Below are positions 38,803 to 47,061 of a DNA stretch of 64,000 nt, in pieces. The stretch is from NCBI GenBank assembly GCA_035526505.1, contig DATLCF010000001.1:310001-374000 (forward strand), read 5' to 3'. A program made the position numbers and the translations under genes. The number at the start of each line of letters is the position of its first letter. Position 1 is the stretch's first letter. A model generated the notes under the pieces. The model was not told where the DNA came from, did no database searches, and was given only the letters and a program-made list of their open reading frames with translations. The DNA comes from DATLCF01 sp035526505 (GTDB lineage: Bacteria > Patescibacteriota > Saccharimonadia > Saccharimonadales > UBA4665).

Positions 38803-39729
38803 ATGCGAGAGCGAAAAGTGTTTGTTATTGGCGGCGGTGGCATGGTAGGGGCAACGGCGGCACAGGTTATTGCAATTAAGGAAATTGTCAGCGAAGTAGT
38901 GCTGATTGACATCGCAGAGGAGCTGGTGCATGGCCAGGCCATGGATATTAACCATGCCACGGCCTATACCAATGGCGTGCAGGTGCGCGTGGGCGACTAC
39001 GGCGATATCCACGAAGACGATATTGTTGTAATAACCTGCGGCGCAGCACAGGATCCCCAGCGCAAACACCGTCTGGATTTGTTAGAGGTAAATACCAAAA
39101 TTGTGCAAGACGTGGTGGGCAAGGTAATGGCCCAGGGCAAACCGGTATTTATTGTTATGGTAACCAACCCGGTGGATGCGCTCACCTATGTTGCACTCAA
39201 AGCATCTGGCCTGCCCAAAGAGCGGGTGTTGGGCACCGGCACTACGCTGGATACTGCCCGTTTGCGTGTGACCCTGGCCAATGCGCTACATGTATCGCAG
39301 CAAGAAGTGCAGGCCTATGTACTGGGCGAACACGGCCACTCGTCGCTGGCAGCCCTCAGCAGCGCCACTATTGGCGGCGTGCCGTTACAGCAATTCCCCG
39401 GCTTTACGCCGCAGCTGGTGGCCACCATTGACGAAGACATTCGCCAGGCAGCCTATAAAATTATTGCAGCCAAAAAAGCCACCTATTACGGTATTGGCAG
39501 TGTTGTGGCCACGGTGGTAGAGGCGTTGGTGCGCACCACAGGCAGTGTATTGTCGGTGTGCTCGCTAGCCCAGGGCGAGTATGGGTTAGACAATGTAGTC
39601 GTGGGCCTGCCCACGCTGGTAAGCAACAAGGGTGTTGCTATAGTGGACCACTACCCTTTAAGTGATACAGAAACACAGCAACTGCACCATTCAGCGACTG
39701 CGGTCGCGCAGGCTATTGGCAGTATTTAA
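38803..39729 (+). CDS. ldh: L-lactate dehydrogenase
   Basis: 308 residues of the LDH/MDH family. NAD site VIGGGGMVGATAAQV (6-20) and acidic LIDIAEE. Substrate loop CGAAQDPQRKHRLDLL has Gln where MDH has Arg (position 102 in LDH numbering), favouring pyruvate/lactate. Catalytic residues follow: MVTNPVDALT, LDTARLR (Arg171 equivalent), and GEHGHS with His195, where the usual Asp after HG is His. Expected to regenerate NAD+ in fermentation. An operator-like palindrome lies upstream and AGAGG precedes the ATG. Confidence 0.88.
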   Translation: MRERKVFVIGGGGMVGATAAQVIAIKEIVSEVVLIDIAEELVHGQAMDINHATAYTNGVQVRVGDYGDIHEDDIVVITCGAAQDPQRKHRLDLLEVNTKIVQDVVGKVMAQGKPVFIVMVTNPVDALTYVALKASGLPKERVLGTGTTLDTARLRVTLANALHVSQQEVQAYVLGEHGHSSLAALSSATIGGVPLQQFPGFTPQLVATIDEDIRQAAYKIIAAKKATYYGIGSVVATVVEALVRTTGSVLSVCSLAQGEYGLDNVVVGLPTLVSNKGVAIVDHYPLSDTETQQLHHSATAVAQAIGSI

Positions 39730-39769
39730 ATTGCAAACCACCCAGACTACCTGGTAAAGTGGTAATGTT

Positions 39770-40417
39770 ATGAAATTACGCACCCCCGAAGGCAAACTGA
39801 AAACAAGAGTCAAAATCGGACTGGCAGCTGCCGCTGGGGCTGTTTTACTTCCCGCCTGCGCGACAGAAGAAGATGGCTCGCCACAGAAGACGGTAACTAT
39901 TACGGCTAAGCCGGAAGCTCCTGCTGCTCATACCTGGAATCCTCCTAAGAATGCCAAGTGGCCAGGTAGAATTACCTTGTCCTACGAAACCTGTACGCTA
40001 TGGGGGCCAGACAGTCCTGAGCCGCGGATTAGTGCGAATCGTAAATTGATATTTGTGGATGCCCGTTACAATAATCCGCAAGATTGTAATCCCGATACAG
40101 ATATAGGGCTGGGCGCGCATCGTGGACCCAGCGGAGGTGCGCCATATGCGACTAAGCAGCCTGGCGTACAGGGGAATCATATACCCGATGGCACGGTTGT
40201 AAAAGTAATTGCTGTTACGAGAACTGGCGAACCAACAACGGATGCTCATATGTATCCAAAAAGCCCTGATTGGGTACAGTTCCAAGCTGGGCCAGACGCA
40301 CCGTCGGCATGGGGGTCTGTAGCTAATTTTGGCTGGGTTTCGATGCAAGGACTCATAGATGCAGGCGTACCACAAGTCCGCTGCCAACCTATGACAGACC
40401 CATGTAATGGCGCTTAG
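39770..40417 (+). CDS. lipoprotein of unknown function
   Basis: 215 residues. Lys/Arg-rich start, helix about 17-28, then LLPAC, a lipobox with Cys31, so membrane-tethered outside. The mature part has Pro-rich EAPAAHTWNPPKNAKWPG, two Cys in ETCTLWG and QDCNPD, and ends VRCQPMTDPCNGA, giving possible disulfides. GHRGPSGG-like and NHIPDGTVVKVIAV segments look beta-rich, with no family recognised. The stop overlaps the convergent Nudix gene by 4 bp. A TAAAGT box lies 9 nt before the ATG. Confidence 0.72.
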   Translation: MKLRTPEGKLKTRVKIGLAAAAGAVLLPACATEEDGSPQKTVTITAKPEAPAAHTWNPPKNAKWPGRITLSYETCTLWGPDSPEPRISANRKLIFVDARYNNPQDCNPDTDIGLGAHRGPSGGAPYATKQPGVQGNHIPDGTVVKVIAVTRTGEPTTDAHMYPKSPDWVQFQAGPDAPSAWGSVANFGWVSMQGLIDAGVPQVRCQPMTDPCNGA

Positions 40418-40833
40418 CGTTCTATATAATTGAGTTTTTCCAGTAATTCGTGGAAGCCGTGGATGAGACTGGCGTGTGGCATGGCATAACATTCTTGGGC
40501 AGTCACCCAGCGATAATCGTGGTGTGCATCTGGTTCGAGCACAATTGTTGGCTGTTGTTGCAGCATGAGGCGAAAGGTGGGGAATGTGACTTCGATGTTT
40601 GGAAAATTAAACACGAATATACCCAAGGCTTCAAATGCCTCCGGCTTAGCCTGAATACCCGTTTCTTCGTATACTTCGCGGGCAATGGCCTGGGAATCGG
40701 TCTCGCCCGGTTCTACCTTGCCACCAGGCAGGCCCCAAGTTCTGCCCTGGGATTTACCCTTATTGCGCAGGAGTATGGTAAAAGTATTATCGTATTCGAC
40801 AAAACAACCAACACTGCGTAGCTTGGGTTTCAT
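40414..40833 (-). CDS. Nudix hydrolase
   Basis: 139 residues with a complete Nudix box GGKVEPGETDSQAIAREVYEE-TGI. The N-terminal part (SVGCFVEYDNTFTILLRN) and FPTFRLMLQQQPTIVLEPDAHHDYRWVTAQEC fit MutT-like hydrolases of nucleotide derivatives. Different from the Nudix enzyme at 32052 (weak similarity outside the box). A TACTAT box lies 6 nt before the ATG, so the mRNA may be leaderless. Confidence 0.92.
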   Translation of the reverse strand: MKPKLRSVGCFVEYDNTFTILLRNKGKSQGRTWGLPGGKVEPGETDSQAIAREVYEETGIQAKPEAFEALGIFVFNFPNIEVTFPTFRLMLQQQPTIVLEPDAHHDYRWVTAQECYAMPHASLIHGFHELLEKLNYIER

Positions 40834-40839
40834 CGGTAC

Positions 40840-40845
40840 ATAGTA
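40840..40845 (-). promoter_or_regulatory. -10 box, leaderless-type, for the 40833 Nudix gene
   Basis: TACTAT on the minus strand ends 6 nt before the ATG. Confidence 0.4.
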
Positions 40846-40860
40846 GCACGGGCGGGTTGT

Positions 40861-42843
40861 TTAGTACGATCTGACATCTACGTCATTGGCCTTGACGTAT
40901 ACGAACCGGTGGTTGAACGATATTTGGTAGTACTTTTGGTTGCCATGCACAATTGCGTGGTCATCGGGCAGGCTAGAGTCGAACGTGGCAGCATAGAAAT
41001 AATCGGTTGACAGCCGCTTGTCGCCCACCACGTATTTTTGCCCGGCAGGGATGGTGTATAGCGGGGTCAGGGATTGGTCGGGAATAGTGGCAGGATAGGC
41101 CGAAGATTCGGGGTAGGCACCGCCGTAAACCGGGATGGAACTGAGCCCTTTGCGCGATGTAATCACCTTGGCGCTGCTGGCGTGGGCCACACGGCTGCCG
41201 CCATGAGGGTTATATAACCACCCCACTTTGCCGCCAAACCATATGCCAGTCCAGTCGCCCTCTTGGCCGGCAACAGCAAACTTGTCGCCAGCGGTAGCGC
41301 TTGCCGACCAGTCTTCGATATTCGTGGTGCCAGGCGCGTTATCGGGATGTTTGTACGGGTCGCTTAAAAGGGGTGATGCGGCATAAGGTTGGGCGTGCAG
41401 GTACACGCGGTTAGCGCTTTGGGAAGGCAATGTGGTGCATGGGGTAGTGCTACAGTCGGCAATGGGTGGGCGGTTTGTAGCAAAGTTGGGGGAAATAGTA
41501 AGAACCTTTGTGTCGGCAGTTACATCTGGCCCTTGAGTGTCGCCCGCCTGTAAGAGGTCCATATAGTGGTTCCAATCCCAGTAGGGGCCGGGGTCGGTAT
41601 GTTGGCCGCTCAAGCGGGCTGGGCTGAGCGTGGGTACATTGTCGTGACCCACAATGTGCTGGCGGTCCAGAGGAATATTGTATTTGTCGGCCAGGTAACG
41701 GACCAGCTTGGCAGATGAGCGGTACATGGCCTCGGTGTACCAGGCAGTACCCTGGGCCGAGAAGCCTTCGTGTTCAATATTAATGCTGTGCATGTTAACG
41801 TACCAGTCGCCGGCGCACCAGGATACGTCCTTGGGACGCACCATTTCGGTTACAGCGCCGTCGTTCGAGCGGATAACGTAGTTGCAGCTCACGTACGAGG
41901 CAGGGTTTTGGAACCAGTCGATCGCGCTTTGATACGACCCTTCGGTATCGTGGATAACAATATATTTAATTTTCATGTCTTTGGGGCGATTGGCCGGGTC
42001 GTAATTGCCATAGTCGGCCGGGTCGGTACTGTTTTGGGCATAGCGGGCTGGGATGAACTGGCAGTGCAGCGAGCGTGGGCAGTCTACAGTATTTTGGTTG
42101 CTGCTTTTTGCTTTGGCATTACCATTGGCGGCTAGTGGGCTGGCCAGGGTGCTCAGGGCCGAAGCAGTAGCGCGGTTGGGCTGTGCAGTGGCATCGGCGG
42201 CTATGCTGAGCGCTTGGCCGTCGGTGGTCGTAAGCGATGCACCAGTCTGAATAGTGGCATATACATCGTCGGCAAAGCCTTGGGCAGCCTGCGGATCGGT
42301 GGCGCTGCTGTAATCCACCACAGCACTGTACCAATCGCCAAGATTCCCGGGCAGAGTATTATTGTTGAGCTTTTTGGCATAGTCAGCCAGTACGGCTGCG
42401 CCACCGCGAATGTTTTGCTGGTCGCTGTTCTTGAGCATATCGGGGGAAACGCCCAGTAACGTGGCTGCGTCATCCAATGTGTAGTGGGTGGCCTGTATGG
42501 TGGCCTGCGCAGGTACCGGGCGTTTGGGGTCGCCGCGGCCATCCTGAACCTTGGCCACTATCTTGGTACGCAAATTCATAAGCCCATACCCGTTGTCGTT
42601 GCTGGGCGCATTGCCATGCGGCGTCCAACGCGATTGGTTGTACGAAACCGCTAATAGCAGGCTGGCCGGCACCCCGAATTCCTGGGCCGCAGCGTTAAAT
42701 TGTGCTTGCCGGCTGTTTTGGGCAGCCGACGCAATAGCCGGGCTGCCAACTGCCAGCAACAAAACAGCCGTAGCACTTATAGCTGCCAGCGACCGGTAGC
42801 CCTGCCGCAGCCGTTGTCGTAGTGATAGTAATGTTGTGCCCAT
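40861..42843 (-). CDS. secreted N-acetylmuramoyl-L-alanine amidase (amidase_2)
   Basis: 660 residues. Signal peptide about 1-41 (ASA). Residues 45-190 resemble a goose-type/transglycosylase-like fold: FNAAAQEFGVPASLLLAVSYNQSRW, NDNGYGLMNL. Amidase_2 (zinc) domain at about 285-440: YIVIHDTEGSYQSAIDWFQNP (first His), SINIEHEG, HIVGHDNVP (second His). Then a Pro-rich spacer and an SH3b-like module near 505-590 (GDKFAVAGQEGDWTGIWFGGKVGWLYN). The layout is known from actinobacterial wall hydrolases. Likely cuts stem peptides from glycan in self or in prey/host wall. SD GGGGG lies 6 nt upstream. Confidence 0.9.
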   Translation of the reverse strand: MGTTLLSLRQRLRQGYRSLAAISATAVLLLAVGSPAIASAAQNSRQAQFNAAAQEFGVPASLLLAVSYNQSRWTPHGNAPSNDNGYGLMNLRTKIVAKVQDGRGDPKRPVPAQATIQATHYTLDDAATLLGVSPDMLKNSDQQNIRGGAAVLADYAKKLNNNTLPGNLGDWYSAVVDYSSATDPQAAQGFADDVYATIQTGASLTTTDGQALSIAADATAQPNRATASALSTLASPLAANGNAKAKSSNQNTVDCPRSLHCQFIPARYAQNSTDPADYGNYDPANRPKDMKIKYIVIHDTEGSYQSAIDWFQNPASYVSCNYVIRSNDGAVTEMVRPKDVSWCAGDWYVNMHSINIEHEGFSAQGTAWYTEAMYRSSAKLVRYLADKYNIPLDRQHIVGHDNVPTLSPARLSGQHTDPGPYWDWNHYMDLLQAGDTQGPDVTADTKVLTISPNFATNRPPIADCSTTPCTTLPSQSANRVYLHAQPYAASPLLSDPYKHPDNAPGTTNIEDWSASATAGDKFAVAGQEGDWTGIWFGGKVGWLYNPHGGSRVAHASSAKVITSRKGLSSIPVYGGAYPESSAYPATIPDQSLTPLYTIPAGQKYVVGDKRLSTDYFYAATFDSSLPDDHAIVHGNQKYYQISFNHRFVYVKANDVDVRSY

Positions 42844-42987
42844 CCGGTACCCCCTGAAGATGCATTATAATAACCACTCCAGTTTATCATTCCCCCAGCA
42901 TGCTTGCAGGTCAAAAGGCCTGCCAAAGACAGGGGCCGTACATCATTGTATGGATACACGAAAGTTGCAATTACTACAACTAAATAT

Positions 42988-43434
42988 TTACTCTACAACT
43001 ATTTCGCCGCCTTCGCTGGAAGCCAGGTGGTTGTGATATTTGAACGTCCCTTTGGTGGTGACCTTAAAGGTTGTGCTTTCGCCCGGGGCCACAATGCCCA
43101 CGTTTAGCTCGGTATTGTCGGTGTGGTTGGGGTGGGGGTTGGAATCGAACTGCAAGTCGCTGTCTGACGAGTTAGTAATTTTAATAGTGCTGCCGGATTT
43201 GACGGTTGTTTTAGACGGCGAAAAGCCATTACCGTCATAGGTGATGGTGGCAGCCACGGTTTCATTGGTGCCGGGCGCTCCCTTATCATTGGATGACTGG
43301 TTGTCACTGGCGCTGGAAGAAGTATTAGTGCTGCTATTAGTACCGGTGCTGTCTTTTTTGGTGAGGAGCCAGGCGCCACCGGCAATGACTATTACAGCTA
43401 CCACGGCAATAATTATTTTGTTTGTATTGTTCAT
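42988..43434 (-). CDS. cupredoxin-like membrane-anchored protein without the copper Cys
   Basis: 148 residues from ATG 43434 (GGGGATC upstream). Helix about 6-25, a Ser/Thr/Asn linker to 60, then a cupredoxin fold: ATITYDGNGFSPSKTTVKSG, SNPHPNHTDN (H101, H104), GTFKYHNHLASSEGGEIVV (H134, H136). The usual YHCxxH copper motif has Asn instead of Cys, so a type 1 blue site is unlikely; the four His could hold another kind of metal. It is divergent from a membrane/redox gene run that starts 64 bp away. Confidence 0.82.
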   Translation of the reverse strand: MNNTNKIIIAVVAVIVIAGGAWLLTKKDSTGTNSSTNTSSSASDNQSSNDKGAPGTNETVAATITYDGNGFSPSKTTVKSGSTIKITNSSDSDLQFDSNPHPNHTDNTELNVGIVAPGESTTFKVTTKGTFKYHNHLASSEGGEIVVE

Positions 43435-43498
43435 TAGTGATCCCCTTATGCTTATCTGCATACATCATGGGGCGGATGGTATATGATGTCAATAAGGT

Positions 43499-44173
43499 AT
43501 GAGTACAACCACCCCCACCCTGCAAGCCACGCGCGCTATGATAGCTGGCGGGATGTTAAGCCTGGCAGTAGCCGCTACTGCGTTTGTGGCTTGGGGGCAC
43601 AGCAATAACTGGCAGTTTGCACAAATTTCGACTTACCGTATTTTCCCGCTATTCGGTTTGCTGGCATTTAGCTTGCTGTGGGCACAGTACATGGTGCTGG
43701 CTGTATGCTATTGGCGGCGCATCGACCGCAAACTAATGCGCCGTTATTTTGAAACCAGTGCATTTTTTGTGCTGCTGGCTATTGTGCTGCATCCCGGGCT
43801 GCTGGTATACCAGCTGTGGCGTGACGGCTTTGGACTGCCGCCCGAAAGTTACCAAAAAAACTTTGTGGGACCGGGTATGGGTTGGGTGGCTACACTGGGT
43901 TCTATTAGCCTGTTTATCTTTTTGGCATACGAACTGCGCCGGATTTTCGGCGATCGCCCCTGGTGGCCTTGGGTGGCATATGCCAGCGACGTGGCAATGC
44001 TGCTGGTGTTTTACCACGGACTTCGCCTGGGCGATCAGCTGCACGAGGGGTGGTTCCGCGGCGTGTGGGTAGTGTATGGGGTATTGCTGGTTGGCGCGCT
44101 TGTCTACATTAGGGGCAATGCCTACTTGCAATACCGCAGGCGTATAATCAAAGCAAAAGGGGATCGGGCATGA
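43499..44173 (+). CDS. polytopic membrane protein, redox-type (unassigned)
   Basis: 224 residues, six or so hydrophobic helices with short loops. Several His and Trp sit in or near helices (WGHSNNW, VLHPGLLVYQLW, FYHGLRLGDQLHEGW), a pattern seen in heme-binding ferric-reductase-like or cytochrome b561-like proteins, but no full family motif is recognised. Its 3' end overlaps the DoxX gene by 4 bp (ATGA), so translation is coupled; a flavodoxin-like gene follows. Possibly part of membrane electron transfer with the divergent cupredoxin-like protein. Confidence 0.7.
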   Translation: MSTTTPTLQATRAMIAGGMLSLAVAATAFVAWGHSNNWQFAQISTYRIFPLFGLLAFSLLWAQYMVLAVCYWRRIDRKLMRRYFETSAFFVLLAIVLHPGLLVYQLWRDGFGLPPESYQKNFVGPGMGWVATLGSISLFIFLAYELRRIFGDRPWWPWVAYASDVAMLLVFYHGLRLGDQLHEGWFRGVWVVYGVLLVGALVYIRGNAYLQYRRRIIKAKGDRA

Positions 44174-44535
44174 ATACTAAGCGGCTAGCGGGCAAACAAA
44201 ACGTAACGGCACTATTACTACGCTTAGGGCTGGCAACCATCTTTTTGTATGCAGCAATTTCGTCATTTGTGAATCCGCAAGACTGGGTGGGGTATTTGCC
44301 GCATTTTTTGGCTACGCAAAGTTATGCCAATGACTTACTTAAACTGTTTTCATTATACGAATTAGCCCTAGCCGCCTGGCTGCTTAGCGGCGTATATGTG
44401 CGCTATGCCGCCCTCCTGTGTGCCGCAACATTGGCCGGCATTGTGGTGTCTAACTTCCATTTGTTTGCCATCACTTTCCGCGACATCGCGCTTATTTTTG
44501 CAGCCCTGGCCCTGGCAACAATTAAGGAGAAATAA
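44170..44535 (+). CDS. DoxX-like membrane protein
   Basis: 121 residues, four helices: LLLRLGLATIFLYAAISSFVNPQDWVGYLP, LKLFSLYELALAAWLL, YVRYAALLCAATLAGIVVSN, FRDIALIFAALALA. The FLYAAISSFVNP start and short length fit DoxX-like proteins, which in other bacteria associate with thiol or quinone redox enzymes. Overlaps both neighbours (ATGA with the gene before, shared A of TAATG with the gene after), so it is the middle gene of a coupled operon. Confidence 0.82.
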   Translation: MNTKRLAGKQNVTALLLRLGLATIFLYAAISSFVNPQDWVGYLPHFLATQSYANDLLKLFSLYELALAAWLLSGVYVRYAALLCAATLAGIVVSNFHLFAITFRDIALIFAALALATIKEK

Positions 44536-45260
44536 TGACGACAACCGACAAACAATGGGATTTTTCAGGCCTAACCGCGTTATTTTTTAACTGCACACTT
44601 AAAAAATCGCCTGACAAGAGTAATACCGAGGGGCTCGTGGACATTAGCCGTGGCATTATGGAAAAGCATGGCGTAAAAACCGAAGTTATTCGGCCGGTTG
44701 ACCATCCCCATATTGCCACCGGTGTATACCCCGACATGCGCGAGCATGGGTGGAAAACCGATGAGTGGCCGCAGCTGTACAAAAAAGTGCAGGCGGCAGA
44801 TATTTTGGTAATTGCCGGGCCTATCTGGCTGGGCGATAACAGCTCGGTTACCAAACACATTATTGAGCGCTTATACGGTAACTCCAGCGAGCTAAACAAA
44901 TACGGCCAATACGCTTATTACGGCAAGGTGGGCGGCTGCCTAATAACCGGCAACGAAGACGGCATAAAGCACTGTGCTATGAACATTCTGTACAGCTTGC
45001 AGCACTTGGGTTACACCATTCCGCCGCAGACCGATGCCGGCTGGGTGGGCGAAGCCGGCCCTGGGCCCAGCTATCTCGACAAAGGTTCCGGCGGCCCGCA
45101 AAACGACTTTACCAACCGCAATACTACCTTCATGACCTGGAACCTGATGCACCTGGCCAAGATGCTCAAAAATGCCGGCGGCATTCCAGCCTATGGCAAC
45201 CAGCGCTCCGAATGGGACGCCGGCTGCCGTTTTGACTTTGAAAACCCGGAATACCGCTAG
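44535..45260 (+). CDS. flavodoxin-fold NAD(P)H-dependent FMN oxidoreductase
   Basis: 241 residues. FMN_red-like: LTALFFNCTLKKSPDKSNTEGLVD gives the FMN-phosphate loop, then ADILVIAGPIWLGDNSSVTKHIIERLY, KVGGCLITGNEDGIKHCAMNILYSLQHLGYTIPP. These are the blocks of the flavodoxin-like NADPH-dependent reductase family. Probable soluble FMN enzyme reducing a quinone or other small molecule, and a source of electrons for the membrane proteins encoded upstream; the link is inferred. Its last 4 bp overlap the convergent gene. Confidence 0.88.
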   Translation: MTTTDKQWDFSGLTALFFNCTLKKSPDKSNTEGLVDISRGIMEKHGVKTEVIRPVDHPHIATGVYPDMREHGWKTDEWPQLYKKVQAADILVIAGPIWLGDNSSVTKHIIERLYGNSSELNKYGQYAYYGKVGGCLITGNEDGIKHCAMNILYSLQHLGYTIPPQTDAGWVGEAGPGPSYLDKGSGGPQNDFTNRNTTFMTWNLMHLAKMLKNAGGIPAYGNQRSEWDAGCRFDFENPEYR

Positions 45261-46054
45261 CTGTTAGCGAACAAGGCGTTTTTGCCAGTGGTCAACTCTT
45301 TGTATATAACAGGATTGACGGCCAAAAAGTTGTGGTTGCGGTAATCGTAGGTAGTTGTGCCAAGATTGCATACCACTCCGCCAGCTTCACTCACTAATAG
45401 ACAGCCAGGCGCGTAATCCCAGTCACACCCGTAGGGGTCTTTGGTTAGCCGGCCGTCCAGCTTGCCAGAGGCTACCATGGCGAATTCGAACCCGCAGTTA
45501 ATGATGTGAATCGTATTTGCCTTTGTCTGCCGGAGCTTTATATACCGTTCCATATTTCCAGGCTGTGAAAGATTCGTCTCATAGGATAGTAACGCTTGGT
45601 GTAGCGGACGTTCGCTGACGTGTATTTTTTGGTCATTACAATAGGCGCCCTGGTCCTTAATGGCCCAGTAGGTATCCTGACGCACAAAATCATAGATGAC
45701 AGACATAATAACTTGACCCTTTTCGATAAGTGCCACCATGGTGGTACAAAACGGCAGGCCGCGCACAAAATGGCTGGTGCCGTCGATGGGGTCAACCAGC
45801 CAGGTGGTGTCGCCGCGGGCCTGTACGCCAAACTCCTCACCCCTAAAGCCGACATTTGCGTCAAACTTGCCTAGCTCGCGCGCCAGGAATTGTTCTGTCT
45901 GCCGATCTAGCGCCGTAACAATAGCTGCGGCCGAATCAATGCCGCTTTTGGTTTCTGCCTCCACCTGGCCAAAGTGTTTTATAAGCTCTTTGCCAGCTTC
46001 GGCAATAGCAGTTCTGGTAATTTCCAGTGCCCGGGCAAGAGCTTGTTCATCCAT
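45257..46054 (-). CDS. inositol-monophosphatase family phosphatase
   Basis: 265 residues. Metal-site motifs: GEEFG (first Glu), WLVDPIDGTSHFVRGLPF (DPIDGT with Asp, Asp), and GCDWDYAPGCLLVSEAGGVV (WD-APG). This is the Li+-sensitive Mg-dependent sugar-phosphatase fold (IMPase, HisN-type, CysQ). Substrate unknown; options are inositol phosphate, histidinol phosphate or PAP. Length is normal. It follows the DoxX-like gene by 17 bp on the same strand. Confidence 0.92.
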   Translation of the reverse strand: MDEQALARALEITRTAIAEAGKELIKHFGQVEAETKSGIDSAAAIVTALDRQTEQFLARELGKFDANVGFRGEEFGVQARGDTTWLVDPIDGTSHFVRGLPFCTTMVALIEKGQVIMSVIYDFVRQDTYWAIKDQGAYCNDQKIHVSERPLHQALLSYETNLSQPGNMERYIKLRQTKANTIHIINCGFEFAMVASGKLDGRLTKDPYGCDWDYAPGCLLVSEAGGVVCNLGTTTYDYRNHNFLAVNPVIYKELTTGKNALFANS

Positions 46055-46071
46055 GCCTACGAGTATATCAG

Positions 46072-46515
46072 CTAGCGAGCTTTAAGCGGGCGGGTCTGGG
46101 CAGCCACGCCAATAGCCAGGGCAATAATAGCCATGTTCTTGATAATATATTGCCCTTCCAGCGTGGGTACCAGCAGTTTACTCCAGGCCTGGTCTGGTAT
46201 CAGAAACAAGGGTGAACACACGATAACCATGTGTGCGAGCAGTAAAGGGATAACCACCCGTGTAGCCTTAGGGATCAAAAATAAAATGCCAATAAGGCAT
46301 TCAAATACGGCCAAAATGTTAAACGCCAGGTCAAAATGCTGTGCGCCAATGGTTTGGGCTGCCAAGGCTTGGGCCAGCGGGCTGGCTGGGCTAAGATCCA
46401 ATAGTTTTAATATGCCAAACCAGAAGTACACTGCAAATATGGCCAGTCGCGCCAGGGGCACAAATGATCGCTGCAACCAGGCAATAATGGTTATATCCAA
46501 TGTTTTAACATTCAT
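46072..46515 (-). CDS. DoxX/DUF417-like membrane protein
   Basis: 147 residues with four helices. Block FVPLARLAIFAVYFWFGILKLLDLSPASPLAQAL, then FECLIGILFLIPKATR and LVPTLEGQYIIKNMAIIALAI match a DoxX-like family with a conserved 'PTLEGQYIxKN' end. Function unknown. It is the first gene of a pair with the phosphatase. A TATAGT box lies 12 nt upstream of the ATG. Confidence 0.75.
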   Translation of the reverse strand: MNVKTLDITIIAWLQRSFVPLARLAIFAVYFWFGILKLLDLSPASPLAQALAAQTIGAQHFDLAFNILAVFECLIGILFLIPKATRVVIPLLLAHMVIVCSPLFLIPDQAWSKLLVPTLEGQYIIKNMAIIALAIGVAAQTRPLKAR

Positions 46516-46564
46516 ATGCTAGTGCTTACTATACCATGCTACCGGCGCTGCCCATTCGGGGTCA

Positions 46565-46577
46565 TATCTGTTAAAAT
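46565..46577 (+). promoter_or_regulatory. tRNA-type promoter motif
   Basis: TATCTGTTAAAAT, 9 nt upstream of tRNA-Arg(TCG); third exact copy in the window. Confidence 0.55.
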
Positions 46578-46586
46578 AGGGCTCAC

Positions 46587-46663
46587 GCGCCCGTAGCTCA
46601 GCGGATTAGAGCACTGGTCTTCGGAACCAGGTGTCGCAAGTTCGAATCTTGCCGGGCGCACCA
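46587..46663 (+). tRNA. tRNA-Arg(TCG)
   Basis: 77 nt with encoded CCA. Acceptor GCGCCCG/CGGGCGC, anticodon stem CTGGT/ACCAG, loop CTTCGGA with anticodon TCG. No hairpin terminator follows; the next gene's -10 starts 17 nt later. Confidence 0.94.
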
Positions 46664-46679
46664 AAAATACCTTAACTTG

Positions 46680-46685
46680 TATAAT
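46680..46685 (+). promoter_or_regulatory. -10 box, leaderless-type, for the DUF1801 gene
   Basis: TATAAT ends 8 nt before the ATG at 46694. TATAATAAGTGCTTATG differs by one base from the same stretch before the gene at 33643. Confidence 0.55.
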
Positions 46686-46693
46686 AAGTGCTT

Positions 46694-47059
46694 ATGGCAG
46701 ATAAAAAACAATTCAACACAGTAGACGATTATATAAAAACGTTCCCCTCGGACGTTCAGGCTATCCTAAAAAAGATGCGGCAAACAATCCACCATACGGT
46801 GCCCGATGCTACCGAGGCGATAAGTTATGCCATACCGGCCTTTAACCTAGACGGCAAATATGTAGTATATTTTTCGGCCTGGAAAAATCATGTGTCGCTG
46901 TACCCGGTGCCTTCGGGGAATGAGGGGTTACTCAAAGAGATAGCTCCATACATACACGGCAAGGGAACCATCCAATTCCCGCTAGATAAGCCTGTTCCAT
47001 ACGATCTAGTCAAAAAGATTACCCTGGCCTTGGCGCAGGATAACCAACAGAGAAGTTAA
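46694..47059 (+). CDS. DUF1801 domain protein (YdhG-like)
   Basis: 121 residues from the ATG at 46694 (an in-frame GTG at 46688 is less likely given the -10). Blocks: VDDYIKTFPSDVQAILKKMRQTIHHTVPDATEAISYAIPAF, GKYVVYFSAWKNHVSLYP, GKGTIQFPLDKPVPYDLVKKI. This is the DUF1801 fold, also found in frataxin-like and iron-chaperone-like proteins; function not settled. Likely monocistronic or coupled to the following gene (2 nt gap). Confidence 0.9.
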   Translation: MADKKQFNTVDDYIKTFPSDVQAILKKMRQTIHHTVPDATEAISYAIPAFNLDGKYVVYFSAWKNHVSLYPVPSGNEGLLKEIAPYIHGKGTIQFPLDKPVPYDLVKKITLALAQDNQQRS

Positions 47060-47061
47060 TT

